A model generated the notes under the pieces. It was given only the letters and a program-made list of their open reading frames with translations, was not told the origin of the DNA and searched no databases. Shown in pieces: positions 9,006 to 18,551 of a stretch of DNA of 64,000 nucleotides. The stretch spans positions 1,240,001-1,304,000 of the forward strand of contig NZ_CP059973.1 in assembly GCF_009193295.2 (NCBI RefSeq), written 5' to 3'. How positions within the stretch are numbered: the first letter of the stretch is position 1; each line of letters begins with the position of its first letter. This DNA is from Bacteroides luhongzhouii (lineage in GTDB: Bacteria; Bacteroidota; Bacteroidia; Bacteroidales; Bacteroidaceae). The translations under genes were made by a program, and so were the position numbers.

Positions 9006-11054
9006 ATGAAAGCTACTCAACTATTACGGTTGATAAGTATTATAAACAGCCTGTTAATAATTCCTGCTTGTAGTGCTCAAAACCCTTCTGAAAGTCTTTT
9101 AGAAGATATTCTTGAAGATTTATCTGTTAATAACGAAACTGATAACTCTGTTAATACTCCTAATTGGGAAAATGAATTGGAAGAACTTTCCAATCGTCTG
9201 CAAGAACCGGTTAATTTGAATGTTGCTACCCGTGAACAACTCGAACAGTTTCCTTTCCTTAGTGATATTCAGATTGAACATCTGCTGGCTTACATCTATA
9301 TACACGGACAGATGAAAACCATCTATGAACTTCAACTGGTAGAAGAGATGGATAAGCAAACAATCCAGTATTTACTACCTTTCGTCTGTATAAAAGCTAT
9401 TAACAATGAACCTGCTTTTCGGTGGAAAACTATGTTGAAAAGCGCAGCGGAGTATGGAAAGAATGAACTGCTAACTCGCTTTGATATACCATTTTATAAG
9501 CGAAAAGGTTATGAACATACCTATTTAGGACCTTCTGTTTATAACTCTGTGAAATACAGTTTCCGGTATAGTGACCGACTCTATGCAGGAGTCGTTGCTG
9601 AAAAAGATGCCGGAGAACCTTTTGGAGCTTTACACAATCGCTACGGCTACGACTATCATTCCTTTTATCTGTTATTAAAAGATTGTGGACGGTTAGAAGC
9701 ATTAGCTGTTGGTAACTATCGGCTTAGTTTCGGGCAAGGATTAGTGATTAATACTGATTATCTAATGGGAAAAACAATCTATGCCTCTTCTTTCAACAAT
9801 CGTAATAGTGGGATAAAGAAACACTCTTCCAGCGACGAATACAATTATTTTCGGGGAGTGGCCGCCACTGTTGCCTTATCTAAAGATTGGGATATTTCTG
9901 GTTTCTATTCACACCGTTCATTAGATGGAGTAATTGCTGATGGGGCAATCACCTCTATCTATAAGACCGGACTGCACAGGAGTCAAAAAGAAGCAGATAA
10001 AAAGAATCTGTTCACCATGCAATTAACAGGTGGGCATGTGAATTATCAACACAACCGTATCCGACTGGGTATCACCGGTATTTACTACCTTTTCAACCGA
10101 CTATACGAACCGGAATTAACAGGCTATTCCAAATACAATCTTCATGGAAACAACTTCTATAATCTGGGAATAGATTATGCTTACCGCTGGCGTCGTTTTT
10201 CTTTTCAGGGAGAAACAGCAATCGGAAAACAAGGTTGGGCATCTTTGAACCGTTTGCAATATTCACCGGTTCAAAACACTCAAATCATGTTGATACACCG
10301 GTTTTATTCTTATAACTATTGGGGCATGTTTGCCCATTCTTTCGGTGAAGGAAGTACGACACAAAATGAACAGGGATATTATATCGGCATGGAAATTTCT
10401 CCTTTTGCCTATTGGAAGTTTTTCGCTTCATTCGATTTATTTTCCTTCCCTTGGAAAAAATACAGAGTGAATAAACCCTCTCGTGGAACAGACGGACTGC
10501 TTCAAGCCACTTTCACTCCACGCAGCCATTTATCCATGTATCTGAAGTACCGCTATAAACGCAAAGAACGGGATTGGACAGGTAGTAAAGGAACACTAAC
10601 ACTTCCTATTTTTCACCACCAACTCCGCTATCGTTTGAACTATTCTGTAGGAGATGTGTTAAGCAGTCGTACAACTTTAGATTATAATCATTTTCATTCT
10701 CAGGACAGAGCTGCTAATAAAGGATATCAGGTTACACAAATGATATCCTCCCAACTGCCTTGGGCCAGGCTGTTTGCTGACGTTCAGGGCAGTTACTTTT
10801 TTACAGACGATTATGATTCGCGCGTATATGTCTCGGAAAGCGGATTGCTCTATACGTTTTACACTCCGTCTTTCCAAGGTCGTGGATTTCGCTGTTCTGT
10901 TCGTTTCAGATATGAACTGAATAAACATTTTCTGTTGATAACTAAGTTTGGCGAAACAGTCTATTTAGACCGGAATGAGATCGGTTCGGGCAATGATTTG
11001 ATCTGTGGAAATAAAAAAGCAGATGTACAAATGCAACTGCGTATTAAGTTTTAA
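9006..11054 (+). CDS. Helix-hairpin-helix domain, beta-barrel-like envelope protein
   Basis: The 682-residue protein uses ATG at 9006; a TTG codon directly before it extends the frame by one residue. A signal peptide (LISIINSLLIIPACSAQ) is followed by a helix-hairpin-helix segment (about 70-130: LNVATREQLEQFPFLSDIQI and KTIYELQLVEEMD, ComEA-like). The remaining 500 residues alternate aromatic and polar residues as in outer-membrane beta strands (FSFQGETAIGKQGW, LRYRLNYSVGDVLSS) and end QMQLRIKF, with F last. This arrangement is common in Bacteroidota as an uncharacterised outer-membrane protein. A role in DNA handling is possible from the HhH motif but unproven. Confidence 0.8.
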   Translation: MKATQLLRLISIINSLLIIPACSAQNPSESLLEDILEDLSVNNETDNSVNTPNWENELEELSNRLQEPVNLNVATREQLEQFPFLSDIQIEHLLAYIYIHGQMKTIYELQLVEEMDKQTIQYLLPFVCIKAINNEPAFRWKTMLKSAAEYGKNELLTRFDIPFYKRKGYEHTYLGPSVYNSVKYSFRYSDRLYAGVVAEKDAGEPFGALHNRYGYDYHSFYLLLKDCGRLEALAVGNYRLSFGQGLVINTDYLMGKTIYASSFNNRNSGIKKHSSSDEYNYFRGVAATVALSKDWDISGFYSHRSLDGVIADGAITSIYKTGLHRSQKEADKKNLFTMQLTGGHVNYQHNRIRLGITGIYYLFNRLYEPELTGYSKYNLHGNNFYNLGIDYAYRWRRFSFQGETAIGKQGWASLNRLQYSPVQNTQIMLIHRFYSYNYWGMFAHSFGEGSTTQNEQGYYIGMEISPFAYWKFFASFDLFSFPWKKYRVNKPSRGTDGLLQATFTPRSHLSMYLKYRYKRKERDWTGSKGTLTLPIFHHQLRYRLNYSVGDVLSSRTTLDYNHFHSQDRAANKGYQVTQMISSQLPWARLFADVQGSYFFTDDYDSRVYVSESGLLYTFYTPSFQGRGFRCSVRFRYELNKHFLLITKFGETVYLDRNEIGSGNDLICGNKKADVQMQLRIKF

Positions 11055-11056
11055 TG

Positions 11057-11064
11057 TATATTTG
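11057..11064 (+). promoter_or_regulatory. -7 element for the sigma factor operon (TATATTTG)
   Basis: TATATTTG begins three bases after the preceding stop codon and 34 bases before the ECF sigma start. It fits TAnnTTTG exactly and would let the sigma gene be made independently of the upstream gene. No clear -33 TTTG is visible. Confidence 0.6.
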
Positions 11065-11097
11065 TCTGCCAAAAATAACAGAAGAATACGATATTAA

Positions 11098-11607
11098 ATG
11101 GATGACAGGGCTACTTTTGACAAAATGTTTAATGAATGGTATGCACAGTTTGTATATTTTGCATATTATTTTATAAATGACGCTGAGGTATGCAGAGATA
11201 TCGTAAGTGATGCTTTTGAGTATTTGTGGCGTAATTATGAAAAGATAGAAGAAGCGACGGCTAAAACTTATCTTTATACAATCGTTCGCACACGTTGCAT
11301 TGACTATCTTCGCAAGCAAAATATCCATGAAGAATATGTAGAGTTTACTTCGCAATTAACTGATAAAATGATAGAAACCGATTCACAACATTCTGATTCT
11401 CGTATTTTGCGTATTCGTAAAGCTATGGAAAAGTTGACTCCTTATAATTATCATATATTGGAAGCATGCTATATTCATAATAAGAAATATAAAGAAGTGG
11501 CCGAAGAATTGAATGTAAGTGTTGCGGCTATTCATAAGAATATAGTAAAGGCTTTGCGTATTCTTCGCGAAGAATTGGGTCAAGAGGGTAACCGGAATAG
11601 ACTTTAA
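11098..11607 (+). CDS. ECF-type RNA polymerase sigma-70 factor
   Basis: The 169-residue protein has sigma region 2 (about 5-70: FDKMFNEWYAQFVYFAYYF, CRDIVSDAFEYLWRNYEKI, TIVRTRCIDYLRKQN) and region 4 (about 110-160: LTPYNYHILEACYIHNKKYK and VAEELNVSVAAIHKNIVKAL, the helix-turn-helix). It is immediately followed by a FecR-type anti-sigma factor and a SusC receptor with an STN domain, the classic cell-surface signalling set: ligand in the receptor signals through FecR, freeing this sigma to transcribe the downstream operon. It is the likely regulator of 12948-24717. Confidence 0.95.
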   Translation: MDDRATFDKMFNEWYAQFVYFAYYFINDAEVCRDIVSDAFEYLWRNYEKIEEATAKTYLYTIVRTRCIDYLRKQNIHEEYVEFTSQLTDKMIETDSQHSDSRILRIRKAMEKLTPYNYHILEACYIHNKKYKEVAEELNVSVAAIHKNIVKALRILREELGQEGNRNRL

Positions 11608-11638
11608 AACGTAAATATATATATTGAATACATTATTT

Positions 11639-12814
11639 ATGGATGAAAAGAATATAAATATAAGTAAGTCGGAAGAAGAACTTCTGAAAATTATGGAGAA
11701 TCGTTCTCATATAACTGCTGATCAATTGCATAATTTGAAAGAAGATGAGGAATGTTTGCAAACGTATGCTAATTTGACAGAGGTTGTGATAGAGATGCAG
11801 AAAGAGCAAAATGTGCTGGCAATTGATGTCCGGAAAGAACTGGCAGATTTTCGTAATAAACATTCTAAGAATGATCGAAGAAAATATAGACACATACTGT
11901 GGGCTAGTGTCACAGGTGTGGCGGCAACTGTTATTATAATTTTGGTTTTGCGTGCAATGATGATTTCGTCACAACCGGAAATCATTAAAGTGTTTCAAGC
12001 CAATCATGTTGCCCAAGAAGTTACTTTACAAGTGAATGGTGAGAAGGAAATAAAACCACTAAAAGAAGTAGTAGAATCTTATTCGTCTTCCTCTACTGCA
12101 CAGTTGTCTTCTAAAGAAATAGATTATAGTCGTGCTCTTCTTCAGACAGAAACCAAGGAAGTAGGAAAGCAGAAAGTACAGATACATAGATTAAGTATTC
12201 CCAGGGGAGAGACATTTAAAGTTGTTTTATCCGAAGGGACTGAAGTCTTCTTGAATTCGGACAGTCGTCTGACTTATCCTACGGTTTTCAAAGGAAAAGA
12301 AAGAGTTGTCTCTTTGGAAGGGGAAGCCTATTTTAAAGTTGCTAAAGATGCAGAGCATCCTTTTATAGTGAAAAGTGAAAATCTACAGGTTCGTGTATTG
12401 GGAACGGAATTTAATGTGCGTAGCTACTCTCCTACTGATGTCCGTGTTACGCTCATTACAGGAAAAGTGGCTGTTAGCGATACTTGTGGAGTTCATACTG
12501 TTGAAATGATGCCGGGACAAAGTGCGCAACTTTTTTCTGACGGAACATTTGCTGTGAAAGAGGTGGATATTGAATCATTTTTATATTGGAAGGAAGGATT
12601 TTTCTATTTTGACGATGTTGCTCTGGTTGACATGATGAAAGAAATAGGACGTTGGTATAATATAGATATTGAGTTCCGTAATAGCAAAATCATGGATCTT
12701 CGTATGCATTTCTTTGCAAATCGTCATCAAGACATCTTTCACTTAATTGAATTATTGAATCGAATGGAGAGAATACATGCTTATTTTGAAACAGGAAAAC
12801 TAATTATCGAATAA
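11639..12814 (+). CDS. FecR-family anti-sigma factor
   Basis: The start ATG at 11639 gives MDEKNINISKSEEELL and 391 residues; an upstream TTG at 11624 is less likely. A cytoplasmic N-terminal region (about 1-85) precedes one membrane segment (about 88-108: HILWASVTGVAATVIIILVL), then the periplasmic FecR domain (about 175-275: IPRGETFKVVLSEGTEVFLN, RVVSLEGEAYFKVAKDAEHP, VRVLGTEFNVRSY) and the C-terminal DUF4974 domain (FFYFDDVALVDMMKEIGRWY). It should bind the sigma factor inside and contact the STN domain of the SusC receptor outside. The 31-bp gap to the sigma gene supports co-transcription. Confidence 0.95.
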   Translation: MDEKNINISKSEEELLKIMENRSHITADQLHNLKEDEECLQTYANLTEVVIEMQKEQNVLAIDVRKELADFRNKHSKNDRRKYRHILWASVTGVAATVIIILVLRAMMISSQPEIIKVFQANHVAQEVTLQVNGEKEIKPLKEVVESYSSSSTAQLSSKEIDYSRALLQTETKEVGKQKVQIHRLSIPRGETFKVVLSEGTEVFLNSDSRLTYPTVFKGKERVVSLEGEAYFKVAKDAEHPFIVKSENLQVRVLGTEFNVRSYSPTDVRVTLITGKVAVSDTCGVHTVEMMPGQSAQLFSDGTFAVKEVDIESFLYWKEGFFYFDDVALVDMMKEIGRWYNIDIEFRNSKIMDLRMHFFANRHQDIFHLIELLNRMERIHAYFETGKLIIE

Positions 12815-12947
12815 AAAGCAAGCAAAAAGATATAAATCTGAATAGAAATATATATTTCTGAAAAAAAAACTCTTTTAAGGGTAACCATTCTTTTTTAAAC
12901 TTCGTATACAATTAAAAGAATGAAATATTATTTAACTATTCGGGCTT

Positions 12948-15900
12948 ATGAAAAAGAATCAAGCACAAAAGTTCATTGTCTTGTTCTTGTTTTTCCTTTT
13001 TGCTTATTCATGGCGTGTTGAAGCACAGACAGGTAAGGAAAAGCAAATAACAATGGAGTTTAAAAATGAAGGGTTACCCTCTATTTTTAAACGTTTTGAA
13101 AAGGTATCGGGATATAAAGTTCTTTTTATCTACGATGAAATCAGTTCTTATACTTCTACCGGAAAAGTAGAAAAAGCTACAGTTGATGAAGCATTGAAAG
13201 TGATTATTGGAAAAAATCCGTTGAAATACCACATTGACGGACAGTTTATCAATATCACAAAAAAGGATTCTAAAAAGTTTTTTTCACAAGTAAAAGGAAA
13301 AGTTTTTTCCGAGGAAGACGGACTTCCGGTCATCGGTGCCACTATTATAGTGGAAGATCCTAATAATATCCGTACTATCACAGATAATAATGGTAATTTT
13401 CAGCTTTCTGATGTTCCGAAAGATAGTCGGGTCAGAATATCGTATGTAGGTTTGGAAACCCAGTTCTTGAATCCTTCATCTTATATGTCGGTAGTGATGA
13501 AGTCTGATACAAAAGCACTGGATGAAGTGGTGGTGACAGGTATGTTTAATAGAAAGAAAGAGGGATTCACCGGTTCTGCTGTTACTATCAAGGGTGAAGA
13601 CCTAAAAAAGTATAGTACGAATAATGTAGCTAAAGCGATAGCTGCTGTCGCTCCCGGGCTTCGCATCATGGATAATATCAATATGGGGTCTAATCCGAAT
13701 AATCTGCCTGATATGCGTATGCGCGGCGGTGCAAATATGGATATGGCTGCGCAGTCTGCGGTAGATTTTAATTCTACCAGTAACGATGTACTAGCAGTTC
13801 AGGGCGAATATGAGACTTATGCTAACCAGCCGTTGCTTATCATGGACGGCTTCGAAATCAGTATACAGACACTTGCCGATATGGATCCCGACCGTGTTGC
13901 TTCTATTGTTGTGTTGAAAGATGCGGCAGCAACAGCTATTTATGGCTCGCGTGCGGCAAATGGAGTAATTGTTATCGAGAGCAAGACTCCCAAACCGGGA
14001 CGGATTTGGGTGACTTATGGTGGGGAGCTTCGTATTGAAGCTCCGGATATGACTGGATATAATTTGATGAATGCAAGAGAGAAGATAGACGCAGAGTTAC
14101 AAAGCGGACTTTATACATACGGCGGCGAGACTGTTGAAAAATGGAAGCTCTATCAATCTAAGTTGCGTGAAGTATTGGCGGGAGTAAATACGTATTGGTT
14201 GGACAAACCTTTGCAGACGGCTTTCCAACAGCGGCATACAGTTACGCTGGAAGGTGGTGACGAAGCCTTGCGTTATCGGATGTATGTCGGATATAATAGT
14301 TCTCCGGGTGTGATGAAAGACAGTAAGCGTGATGTATTGACCGGTTCACTTGATTTTCAGTATCGTCTGAAAAAGGTGTTGTTAAAGAATAGCATTACGT
14401 TGGATAATTCGGTGGCTAATGAGTCTCCGTGGGGAAGTTTTAGTGAATATACCCGCTTGAATCCTTATCTGCGTCCGTATGGAGAGAACGGAGAAATACA
14501 AAAACGGCTTGATAATTTTGAAGGAGTGGGTGGTGAGTCGAGCTATCTGAATCCGATGTATAATACGACATTCAACAGCAAAGATCAGAGCAAAAACTTT
14601 ACGGTGCGTGAACTTTTCAAGGTGGAATATAATCCTACTAATGAATTACGGTTTGAAGGAGCTTTTAATTTGTCCAAGAGCGTAGGGCATCGTGATATTT
14701 TTCGTCCTGCACAACATACGCTTTTTGATAATGTGACTGATCCTACCTTAAGAGGTGATTATCGCAGAAGCCAGAGTGAAGCTGTCAATTGGGGAATAGA
14801 TTTGACAGGAAGCTGGAATAAGCAATTGGAAGACCACTACCTGACTGCTAATGTACGTATGAGTGTATTGGAGAATAATTCGGAGACTTATGGAAACTAT
14901 GTGACTGGTTTCCCGAATGATAATATGGATAACTTGTTGTTTGGTAAGAAATATAATGAAAAAGTGACAGGAGATGAGAGGACAACACGTTCCATTGGTT
15001 GGGTGGCTGCCGGAGGCTATTCTTATAAATATAAGTATTCGTTCGACTTTAATATACGATTGGACGGTTCTTCTCAATTTGGAAAAAATAACCGTTGGGC
15101 TCCTTTCTGGTCAACCGGATTACGTTGGGATTTGAAAAAAGAGAACTTTATGAAAGATGTATCTTTTATTTCTGACTTCATTTTGAGGGGGACATACGGA
15201 ACGACCGGTTCGCAAGGTTTTGATCCTTATCAGGCACATGGCTATTATACATATTCTAATTTATTGCTTCCTTATTACTCGTCGGATGCAACAGGTTCGG
15301 AAATCCTGGCCATGCATAATGAAAATTTAAAATGGCAGACTACAAAAAGTACTAACCTTGCTTTGGAACTCGGTTTCTTTGACCAGCGTCTTACCGCCCG
15401 TGTGGAGTATTACCGGAAAATAACAGATAATATGGTTACTTCGATAAGTCTTGCTCCTTCTCTTGGTTTCAGCAGTTATCCGGAAAACTTGGGAAAGATA
15501 GAGAATAAGGGTTGGGAAATTTCTCTCTCGGCTATTCCTTATAAGAATACTGCCAAACAAGCTTATTGGACCATTACAGTAAACGGTTCTCATAATACTG
15601 ACAAACTATTGAAAATATCGGAAGCGATGAAATACAGGAATGATATGAATGCATCAAATCTGAAAGATACGCCGTTGCCACGTTATGAAGAAGGTGAATC
15701 TTTGTCACGCATTTGGGTAGTACGTTCATTAGGTATTGATCCGGCTTCCGGAGATGAAATATTATTAAAGCGTAACGGAGAAATGACAAGCGCCGTTAAC
15801 TGGAGTGCAAATGATGTAGTGCCTATTGGTAATACAGAACCTAAATGGCAAGGATATATTAATTCTTCCTTTACATATAAAGGTTGGGGAGCAGATGTCA

Positions 15901-16301
15901 GTTTCAGGTATCAGTTTGGCGGTCAGGTATACAACCAGACTTTGCTTGACAAAGTGGAAAATGCTAATTTGAAATATAATGTAGACCGACGGGTGACTCA
16001 GTTGCGTTGGGCGAAACCGGGTGATAAGGCACAGTTCCGTGTTCTTAATCCTAACGGTTTAGATACAAAAGCCACTTCCCGGTTCATCATGGATGAGAAT
16101 ATATTCCAGGGAAGTTCGTTGTCTGTTTACTATCGGATGGATCGCACTAATACTAAATTTATAAGTCATTGGGGATTGAGTTCTGCTAAAGTAACGTTTA
16201 ATATGGAAGATTTTTTCTATTGGTCTACAGTGAAACGCGAAAGAGGTTTGTACTATCCGTATTCTCGTCAGTTTACATTTGCTTTGAATGTTGCTTTCTA
16301 A
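12948..16301 (+). CDS. SusC-family TonB-dependent transducer with STN domain
   Basis: At 1117 residues it is longer than the other SusC here because of an N-terminal STN domain (about 30-100: ITMEFKNEGLPSIFKRFEKV and YHIDGQFINITKK), the part that signals to FecR. It is followed by a carboxypeptidase-D-like domain (about 105-185), the TonB plug (VVTGMFNRKKEGFTGSAVTI onward) and a barrel ending in F (FTFALNVAF). A signal peptide ends near WRVEAQ. A 133-bp A/T-rich gap separates it from the FecR gene; SusD follows after 16 bp. Peptide or glycan import is likely. The metalloproteases downstream favour peptide or glycoprotein substrates, which is inference. Confidence 0.95.
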   Translation: MKKNQAQKFIVLFLFFLFAYSWRVEAQTGKEKQITMEFKNEGLPSIFKRFEKVSGYKVLFIYDEISSYTSTGKVEKATVDEALKVIIGKNPLKYHIDGQFINITKKDSKKFFSQVKGKVFSEEDGLPVIGATIIVEDPNNIRTITDNNGNFQLSDVPKDSRVRISYVGLETQFLNPSSYMSVVMKSDTKALDEVVVTGMFNRKKEGFTGSAVTIKGEDLKKYSTNNVAKAIAAVAPGLRIMDNINMGSNPNNLPDMRMRGGANMDMAAQSAVDFNSTSNDVLAVQGEYETYANQPLLIMDGFEISIQTLADMDPDRVASIVVLKDAAATAIYGSRAANGVIVIESKTPKPGRIWVTYGGELRIEAPDMTGYNLMNAREKIDAELQSGLYTYGGETVEKWKLYQSKLREVLAGVNTYWLDKPLQTAFQQRHTVTLEGGDEALRYRMYVGYNSSPGVMKDSKRDVLTGSLDFQYRLKKVLLKNSITLDNSVANESPWGSFSEYTRLNPYLRPYGENGEIQKRLDNFEGVGGESSYLNPMYNTTFNSKDQSKNFTVRELFKVEYNPTNELRFEGAFNLSKSVGHRDIFRPAQHTLFDNVTDPTLRGDYRRSQSEAVNWGIDLTGSWNKQLEDHYLTANVRMSVLENNSETYGNYVTGFPNDNMDNLLFGKKYNEKVTGDERTTRSIGWVAAGGYSYKYKYSFDFNIRLDGSSQFGKNNRWAPFWSTGLRWDLKKENFMKDVSFISDFILRGTYGTTGSQGFDPYQAHGYYTYSNLLLPYYSSDATGSEILAMHNENLKWQTTKSTNLALELGFFDQRLTARVEYYRKITDNMVTSISLAPSLGFSSYPENLGKIENKGWEISLSAIPYKNTAKQAYWTITVNGSHNTDKLLKISEAMKYRNDMNASNLKDTPLPRYEEGESLSRIWVVRSLGIDPASGDEILLKRNGEMTSAVNWSANDVVPIGNTEPKWQGYINSSFTYKGWGADVSFRYQFGGQVYNQTLLDKVENANLKYNVDRRVTQLRWAKPGDKAQFRVLNPNGLDTKATSRFIMDENIFQGSSLSVYYRMDRTNTKFISHWGLSSAKVTFNMEDFFYWSTVKRERGLYYPYSRQFTFALNVAF

Positions 16302-16317
16302 TTAAAAAACTATTTGT

Positions 16318-17847
16318 ATGAAACAGATAATATATATACTATTGACAACAACAATGCTGGGACTAATGTCTTGCAGCGACTGGTTGGATGTATCTCCGAA
16401 GACTTCTATTCCTACTGACAAGCAATTTGAGTCGGAGTCCGGATTTAAAGATGCCCTTACAGGTATTTATTTGAAGTTGGGAACCAAGACATTGTATGCC
16501 GGAGATTTGACTTATGCATATTTGGATGAATTGGCAGGATTATATTCCGATTATCCGGAGTATAATACAAATGCTGTTTTTGACCAAAGTATCGTATTTG
16601 ATTATGAGAATATGTTTTTGAGTAAGAAGAATGGCATTTATTCAACGATGTATAATATCATAGCCAATATTAATAACTTCTTGGAGTACATAGACAAAAA
16701 TAAAGATGTTTTAGTTACCGAACACTATTATGAAACTATGAAGGGAGAGGCACTTGGGCTTCGTGCTTTTCTTCATTTTGATTTGTTGCGTATGTTCGGT
16801 CCTATTTATAAGGAACATCCTGCATCTAAAGCTATATCCTACCGTACTGCTTTTGATAAAGATGCCACGCCTGTTTTACCGGCCAATGAAGTGGTTGATG
16901 CTATTCTCAAAGATTTGAATGATGCTGAAAAATTATTGAAAGATAGTGATCCTCTTGATTTCTTTACCGATCAGACGGATGAAGATTTTATAGAGAAAAA
17001 TCATTTTCTTGTTAATCGTGAATTTCGCATGAATCTATATGCGGTTAAAGCGATGTTAGCTCGTGTATATTGCTACAAGGGTGATGCTGAAAGCAAAGGA
17101 TTGGCTACGGAATATGCTAAACAAGTAATTGCTGCCTCTAAGTATTTTACATTGTACAAGTCGCAGACTGCTTCCAATTACAATTCCATACGCTACGCAG
17201 AGCAAATATTTGGAATAACAGTCAATGAATTCTCCAATTTGCTTATTGGAAACTATATGGATATGGAGAATACCAATACTCAGCAACATTTCTATCTGGA
17301 TGGAGATAAATTCAAATTTTTCTATGAAACAGCTGACGCAGGAAATACCGACTGGAGAAAAAATACAGAAATGTTTGAAGTTGTTAATAGTGGGGCAAGT
17401 CGTGATATAAATGTCTTCTGTAGAAAATATAATCAGAAACCTTTGAATGGCGGATATGTTTATTCCGGTGCTAACGCTATTCCTTTGATACGTTTGCCTG
17501 AAATGTATTATATTGTAGCGGAATGTGCAACTTCTCCATCAGAAAGTGCCAATGCATTGAATACTGTACGTTTTGCACGTGGTATCTCTTACAGTGATGA
17601 AATTATAACTACCGGATATGATGATCTGGATGTTGCTTCAAAAGAAAATAAAAATCAGACTAAACGTATCAATGAAATTATGAAAGAATATAGGAAAGAA
17701 TATTTTGCTGAAGGGCAACTTTTCTATTTTCTGAAAGCACATAATTATAGCACTTATTACGGTTGTGGGATAGAAACAATGACTGAAGCTCATTATCAGA
17801 TGACATTGCCGGATGATGAATATATTTTTGGAAACAACTCTAAATGA
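16318..17847 (+). CDS. SusD/RagB-like surface lipoprotein
   Basis: The 509-residue protein has a lipobox (TTTMLGLMSC) followed by SDWLDVSPKT, the usual SusD N-terminus. FLHFDLLRMFGP, YAVKAMLARVYCYKGD and IPLIRLPEMYYIVAECA match the conserved SusD helices; the end has EIMKEYRKEYFAEGQLFYFL, the canonical RKE(L/Y)..EG block. It pairs with the SusC just upstream. The last base of its stop lies nine bases before the next start. Confidence 0.95.
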   Translation: MKQIIYILLTTTMLGLMSCSDWLDVSPKTSIPTDKQFESESGFKDALTGIYLKLGTKTLYAGDLTYAYLDELAGLYSDYPEYNTNAVFDQSIVFDYENMFLSKKNGIYSTMYNIIANINNFLEYIDKNKDVLVTEHYYETMKGEALGLRAFLHFDLLRMFGPIYKEHPASKAISYRTAFDKDATPVLPANEVVDAILKDLNDAEKLLKDSDPLDFFTDQTDEDFIEKNHFLVNREFRMNLYAVKAMLARVYCYKGDAESKGLATEYAKQVIAASKYFTLYKSQTASNYNSIRYAEQIFGITVNEFSNLLIGNYMDMENTNTQQHFYLDGDKFKFFYETADAGNTDWRKNTEMFEVVNSGASRDINVFCRKYNQKPLNGGYVYSGANAIPLIRLPEMYYIVAECATSPSESANALNTVRFARGISYSDEIITTGYDDLDVASKENKNQTKRINEIMKEYRKEYFAEGQLFYFLKAHNYSTYYGCGIETMTEAHYQMTLPDDEYIFGNNSK

Positions 17848-17856
17848 TGAATCGGT

Positions 17857-18534
17857 ATGAAACGTATTATATATTTTGTTTTAGCTATTCTTGTTTGCGG
17901 CATTTATGTGGGATGCAGCGAAAATGAGATAGACTTATATGACCAGACACCTCGTATCAATTTCTACGGTAGCCTACATATCCGTACTTTGGTCGATACG
18001 GATTATGTGAAGAAAGAACCTTATGCCGTAGATAGTTTTACGGTAAGGATACAAGGAGATCTTTTGAAAGAAAGTCGTGATTTTTGTGTGAAAGTTACTC
18101 CGAATCGTGACTACCAAAATTCGATAGATGTACTATTGGAAAGCAAGTATACATATACTGAACTTGATACAGTTTGCCAGGTATTTTACTATAAGATTAA
18201 CCGTCCGAAAGTAGAGTCCGGTAGAAACATGTATGGTTGCTATTTAGAATTTGATTTGGATAACCCTCTTCATCAGTTTGACAAGGGATTGGTAGAAAAG
18301 AATCAGGAAGTTTTGAATGTCAGATGGGAACTGAAACCGGATGAATGGGAAGATTGGGTATTTGGCAGTTATAGTGATAATAAATATATGTTTATTATGG
18401 ATGTATGCCAACATGTGTGGGATGATCTGGAAGATGAGGATGTTGATAAGGTCAAACAAGCTTACAGAGAATACATAGAAGCAGGAAATCCTCCTATTTT
18501 GGGGGAAGACGGTGATGAAATTGATTATGAATAA
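17857..18534 (+). CDS. DUF4843 lipoprotein
   Basis: The 225-residue lipoprotein (LAILVCGIYVGC lipobox) matches the DUF4843 pattern: a tyrosine-rich start (ENEIDLYDQTPRINFYG), a beta domain, and the late segment DEWEDWVFGSYSDNKYMFIM. In Bacteroides this family lies between SusD and a PKD-like lipoprotein in ECF-controlled loci and is thought to be an accessory surface binding protein. The C-terminus is very acidic (DDLEDEDVDK, EDGDEIDYE). No enzymatic motif is seen. Confidence 0.87.
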   Translation: MKRIIYFVLAILVCGIYVGCSENEIDLYDQTPRINFYGSLHIRTLVDTDYVKKEPYAVDSFTVRIQGDLLKESRDFCVKVTPNRDYQNSIDVLLESKYTYTELDTVCQVFYYKINRPKVESGRNMYGCYLEFDLDNPLHQFDKGLVEKNQEVLNVRWELKPDEWEDWVFGSYSDNKYMFIMDVCQHVWDDLEDEDVDKVKQAYREYIEAGNPPILGEDGDEIDYE

Positions 18535-18551
18535 GACTAAATAGAAATGTT